DNA of 7,758 nt from DAOTZS01 sp034434335 (GTDB lineage Bacteria; Chloroflexota; Anaerolineae; CG2-30-64-16): NCBI GenBank assembly GCA_034434335.1, contig DAOTZS010000084.1, forward strand, positions 1 to 7,758, written 5' to 3'. Position 1 is the first letter of the stretch. The number at the start of each line of letters is the position of its first letter. The notes beneath the pieces are model-generated. The model was not told where the DNA came from. It worked only from the letters and a program-made list of their open reading frames with translations, and made no database searches. Of this stretch, positions 5,605-7,758 are shown piece after piece. The position numbers and the translations under genes are program-made.

Positions 5605-5636
5605 TACAGGGAGCATGGCCAGAAGAGTCTCCGATT

Positions 5637-6815
5637 CTATCGGCGCGGCCTGATCCACAGACCGTGTTCGGCATCGAGTTGCCATCCGGCCGCGTCCAGC
5701 GTCAACGGGTGTCGCGGCCAGCCAGCCGCGACACGACGGAGCGTCTCATCCCATGGCCGGATGCCGCTCAGTGTGTCGGCTGCCTCCACGCAGCACGCGC
5801 CCACAGCGACCGCCGCGATGGCCGCCTCAACCGGTGAGAGGTCGCGCAACAGGCCGGCCAGGAAGCCGGAGACCGTCGCATCACCCGCGCCGGCCGTGCC
5901 GACCACCTCTGCCTGGAAGCACGGCGTCCAGATCTCCAGGTCAGCCCAGGCAGCGGGATCGCTCGGCGCGGCGCGGCCCAGGCGTGCCATCGCCGCGCGA
6001 TCGGCAGTGCGCAGGTAGAAACCCCGATGCCCCAGCTTCAGCCCGACGATCTTCACGCCCATCGCCAGCAACTCGTCGCCCAGGCTGGACAAAAGCTCAG
6101 GGGTAATCCCTTCCAGGAGATCAGCACCGTAGCAGCGGTACAGATCTTCATAGGCCGGCCGGCGCAGCATGAAGAGGATCTCTTCAACGCTGGGCAGAAA
6201 GATGTCTACATAGGGCAGCACACGCCGCAAGATCTTCACCCAATCGGCACGGCCGGCCGGCGCAGCGGGATCGGGGAAGGCCATATCCAGCGAGGTCGTG
6301 ACGCCATCGGCGCGCACCCGGCGGAAGATCTCTATCAACTCCGCGCCATCGGCCTCGTACATGCGGCGCATGACAGGCGGATAGCCGAAATGGAAAACCT
6401 GGGCGGCCGCAGTCAGGTCGTAGCGCACGTCTGCTGCGGAGAAGGTGTCGTTGGGGCCGGGATAGTGCAGGAAGATGCGGTCCACCTCAGGGGGATTGAT
6501 GATGACCGTGTAGGAAGTGGCGCCGGCGGGGTCTACGATCAGCCCGTCGGCCAGGCCGGGGCCTTGTGCTTCGACGATTTGTCGTACCGCCTGCCCGAAG
6601 AGGTCGGCCCCGATCTTGCCCATCAATTTCACGGGGACACCCAGGCGGTGCAGCCCCAGGCCCACGTTGGATACCGCGCCACCGGTGGCGAGCGCGGCCG
6701 GGCCACACTCGATCAGATGGCCGGGCAGGAACGACTGCTCAAACGCCTCCCGGCTGATGCTGGTTAACTGCGGAAAGATATCCAGGCAGATATGCCCGGC
6801 GACGATGACGTTCAT
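5637..6815 (-). CDS. PfkB/ribokinase-family carbohydrate kinase, 392 aa
   Basis: This is a PfkB-type sugar kinase, which transfers phosphate from ATP to a sugar or sugar-phosphate hydroxyl in the cytoplasm. Evidence is the N-terminal strand NVIVAGHICLDIFP, the substrate-side glycine motif GGAVSNVGLGLHRLG (45-59), LMGKIGADLFG (64-74), the strand IVGLKLGHRGFYLRT (256-270) and the C-terminal signature GTAGAGDATVSGF (306-318), with Asp312 as the catalytic base. The first signature residue is Gly306 where Asp is usual. At 392 residues it is longer than the usual 300-330. The extra length lies in an N-terminal stretch around 14-44, an Ala-rich insert around 271-298 and a C-terminal tail after about 355. 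The ATG start has a modest GAGG seven bases upstream (6823-6826). It follows the aldolase by 35 nt, so a kinase-then-aldolase step in one sugar pathway is likely. The substrate cannot be named. No terminator is seen after the stop; a fold-back repeat begins 33 nt downstream. Confidence 0.9.
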   Translation of the reverse strand: MNVIVAGHICLDIFPQLTSISREAFEQSFLPGHLIECGPAALATGGAVSNVGLGLHRLGVPVKLMGKIGADLFGQAVRQIVEAQGPGLADGLIVDPAGATSYTVIINPPEVDRIFLHYPGPNDTFSAADVRYDLTAAAQVFHFGYPPVMRRMYEADGAELIEIFRRVRADGVTTSLDMAFPDPAAPAGRADWVKILRRVLPYVDIFLPSVEEILFMLRRPAYEDLYRCYGADLLEGITPELLSSLGDELLAMGVKIVGLKLGHRGFYLRTADRAAMARLGRAAPSDPAAWADLEIWTPCFQAEVVGTAGAGDATVSGFLAGLLRDLSPVEAAIAAVAVGACCVEAADTLSGIRPWDETLRRVAAGWPRHPLTLDAAGWQLDAEHGLWIRPRR

Positions 6816-6850
6816 GGGTCAGCCTCGGTAATATCGTAGGAGTGATCCCT

Positions 6851-7753
6851 TCACCCTCGGGTGCTGAAGGCAGCCTGCCCCGCGCTGCCGTAGAGCTTCA
6901 TCAGTTTGACGATCTCGGCCTTCATGCGCTCCTTGCCGCGCAGCAGGACGTCTTCCACGTCCCGGGAGCCGACGAAGGGGTGAATGTCAGGCACCTGCAT
7001 GGGATCTGGTATCGCCTCCCGGATACCTGCCAGGTATAGCCGTTTCAGCCGCGTGCCCACGTTGAACTTGGCCACACCCCGGCTAATGGCATCGCGCACC
7101 GCGGCGCGGGGGAAACCAGTGCCACCGTGGATGGCCAGGGGGATCGGCACCGCACGGTGAATTCGATCCAGGAGTTCCAGGTCCACCGGCACCTCGCCAG
7201 TCTGTACCAGGTGGACGTTGCCGATGGAAACGGCCAGGACGTCTACCTCCGTCAGCTCCACAAAGCGCGCCGCCTCGTCGGGGTTGGTCAGAACAGCCTG
7301 GCGTTGCGCATCAAGGGCGTCGGGAAGGTGTCCCAGTTCTCCCTCCGCGGTGGCCCCGACCGCGCGTGCCATAGCCACTACCTGACGCGTCAGAGCGACA
7401 TTCTCCTCAAAGCAGAGGCCCGAGCTGTCCAGCATGACTGCATTGCAACCGGAGCCCAGCGCGCATTCGACCTGGGCCAGGCTCTGGGCTTCGTTGAAGA
7501 GGACCGCCGCGGGAACCCGCGCGCGCTCGGCCAGGCGACGAGCCAGGCAGCTCATATCCTCCACGCCCCCACCATCCAGCCAGGCCCGGTTGGTCACCGC
7601 GCCGCCAAAGCCGATGATCGCCGGAGAGGCAGTCGCCTCCGCTGCTTCTACGGCGGCTTCCAGGGAATACTGATCCCACGATTCGTAGTAACCGATAGCG
7701 TAGCCCGAGCGAAGCGCTTGAGAGAGGAGTTCTCGCATGCTGGCAATGGTCAT
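6851..7753 (-). CDS. Class II (zinc-type) ketose-bisphosphate aldolase family protein, 300 aa
   Basis: This belongs to the class II aldolase family (fructose- and tagatose-bisphosphate aldolases, IolJ, GatY/KbaY), cytoplasmic enzymes that cleave a ketose phosphate into dihydroxyacetone phosphate and an aldehyde. The family pattern runs the full length: AIGYYESWDQYSLEA near the N terminus, FEENVALT (115-122), EGELG (137-141), SIGNVH (176-181), AIHGGTG (207-213) and AKFNVGT (228-234). His181 and His209 match two of the three usual zinc histidines. The usual Asp-His pair (catalytic Asp plus third zinc His) is replaced by Asn87-Glu88, so substrate and even activity are uncertain. The length is normal. 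The ATG at 7753 lies five bases from the window edge, no ribosome site is visible there, and the frame stays open to the edge, so the true start could be further upstream. The stop is 35 nt before the sugar kinase, so the two are probably co-transcribed and may act in sequence. Confidence 0.86.
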   Translation of the reverse strand: MTIASMRELLSQALRSGYAIGYYESWDQYSLEAAVEAAEATASPAIIGFGGAVTNRAWLDGGGVEDMSCLARRLAERARVPAAVLFNEAQSLAQVECALGSGCNAVMLDSSGLCFEENVALTRQVVAMARAVGATAEGELGHLPDALDAQRQAVLTNPDEAARFVELTEVDVLAVSIGNVHLVQTGEVPVDLELLDRIHRAVPIPLAIHGGTGFPRAAVRDAISRGVAKFNVGTRLKRLYLAGIREAIPDPMQVPDIHPFVGSRDVEDVLLRGKERMKAEIVKLMKLYGSAGQAAFSTRG

Positions 7754-7758
7754 GTGGA

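Noticed and set aside
5405..6106. Overlapping plus-strand open frames from the gap into the kinase region
   Set aside because: They start in palindromic repeats and continue antisense to the PfkB kinase, with no domain or ribosome site.

Overview
The window is GC-rich bacterial DNA. All five recognisable protein genes lie on the minus strand, so they read from right to left. The protein families, the GC-rich composition and the palindromic C-tract/G-tract repeats suggest a saccharolytic Chloroflexota-like bacterium, perhaps of the Anaerolineae or Caldilineae. This is an inference from general resemblance; no rRNA or other marker gene is present.

Layout from right to left, in the direction of transcription. 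(1) 7753-6851 is a class II (metal-dependent) aldolase family protein with an altered active-site pair. It is followed after 35 nt by (2) 6815-5637, a long PfkB/ribokinase-family sugar kinase. (3) A 489-nt gap (5148-5636) holds no gene. It contains three repeat structures: a fold-back element (5444-5604), a compound hairpin (5397-5442) and a G/C-tract three-hairpin element (5183-5370). (4) 5147-2430 is a complete cytoplasmic family GH38 alpha-mannosidase. (5) 2361-1378 and (6) 1363-350 are the alpha and beta E1 subunits of a thiamine-diphosphate-dependent 2-oxoacid (pyruvate/acetoin-type) dehydrogenase. The two subunits are 14 nt apart, and the beta ribosome binding site abuts the alpha stop codon. 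(7) 1-349 is non-coding. It contains a small non-autonomous transposon-like element (23-224) with 13-bp terminal inverted repeats and a 5-bp ACATG direct repeat on each side, plus a separate perfect hairpin (245-267).

Read together, the genes look like part of a carbohydrate-use locus. GH38 would release mannose from imported mannosides, the kinase and aldolase would phosphorylate and split a sugar, and the E1 pair would carry pyruvate (or acetoin) carbon to an acyl-lipoyl E2. The route is incomplete here: no transporter, isomerase, regulator, E2 or E3 lies in the window, and no substrate can be fixed from sequence alone.

The most unusual material is non-coding. Two diverged copies of a three-hairpin element each carry a central hairpin of identical geometry (17-bp arms, 3-nt loop) but unrelated sequence. 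They are flanked by G-tract ends with G-quadruplex potential. One copy sits inside inverted repeats with a target-site duplication.
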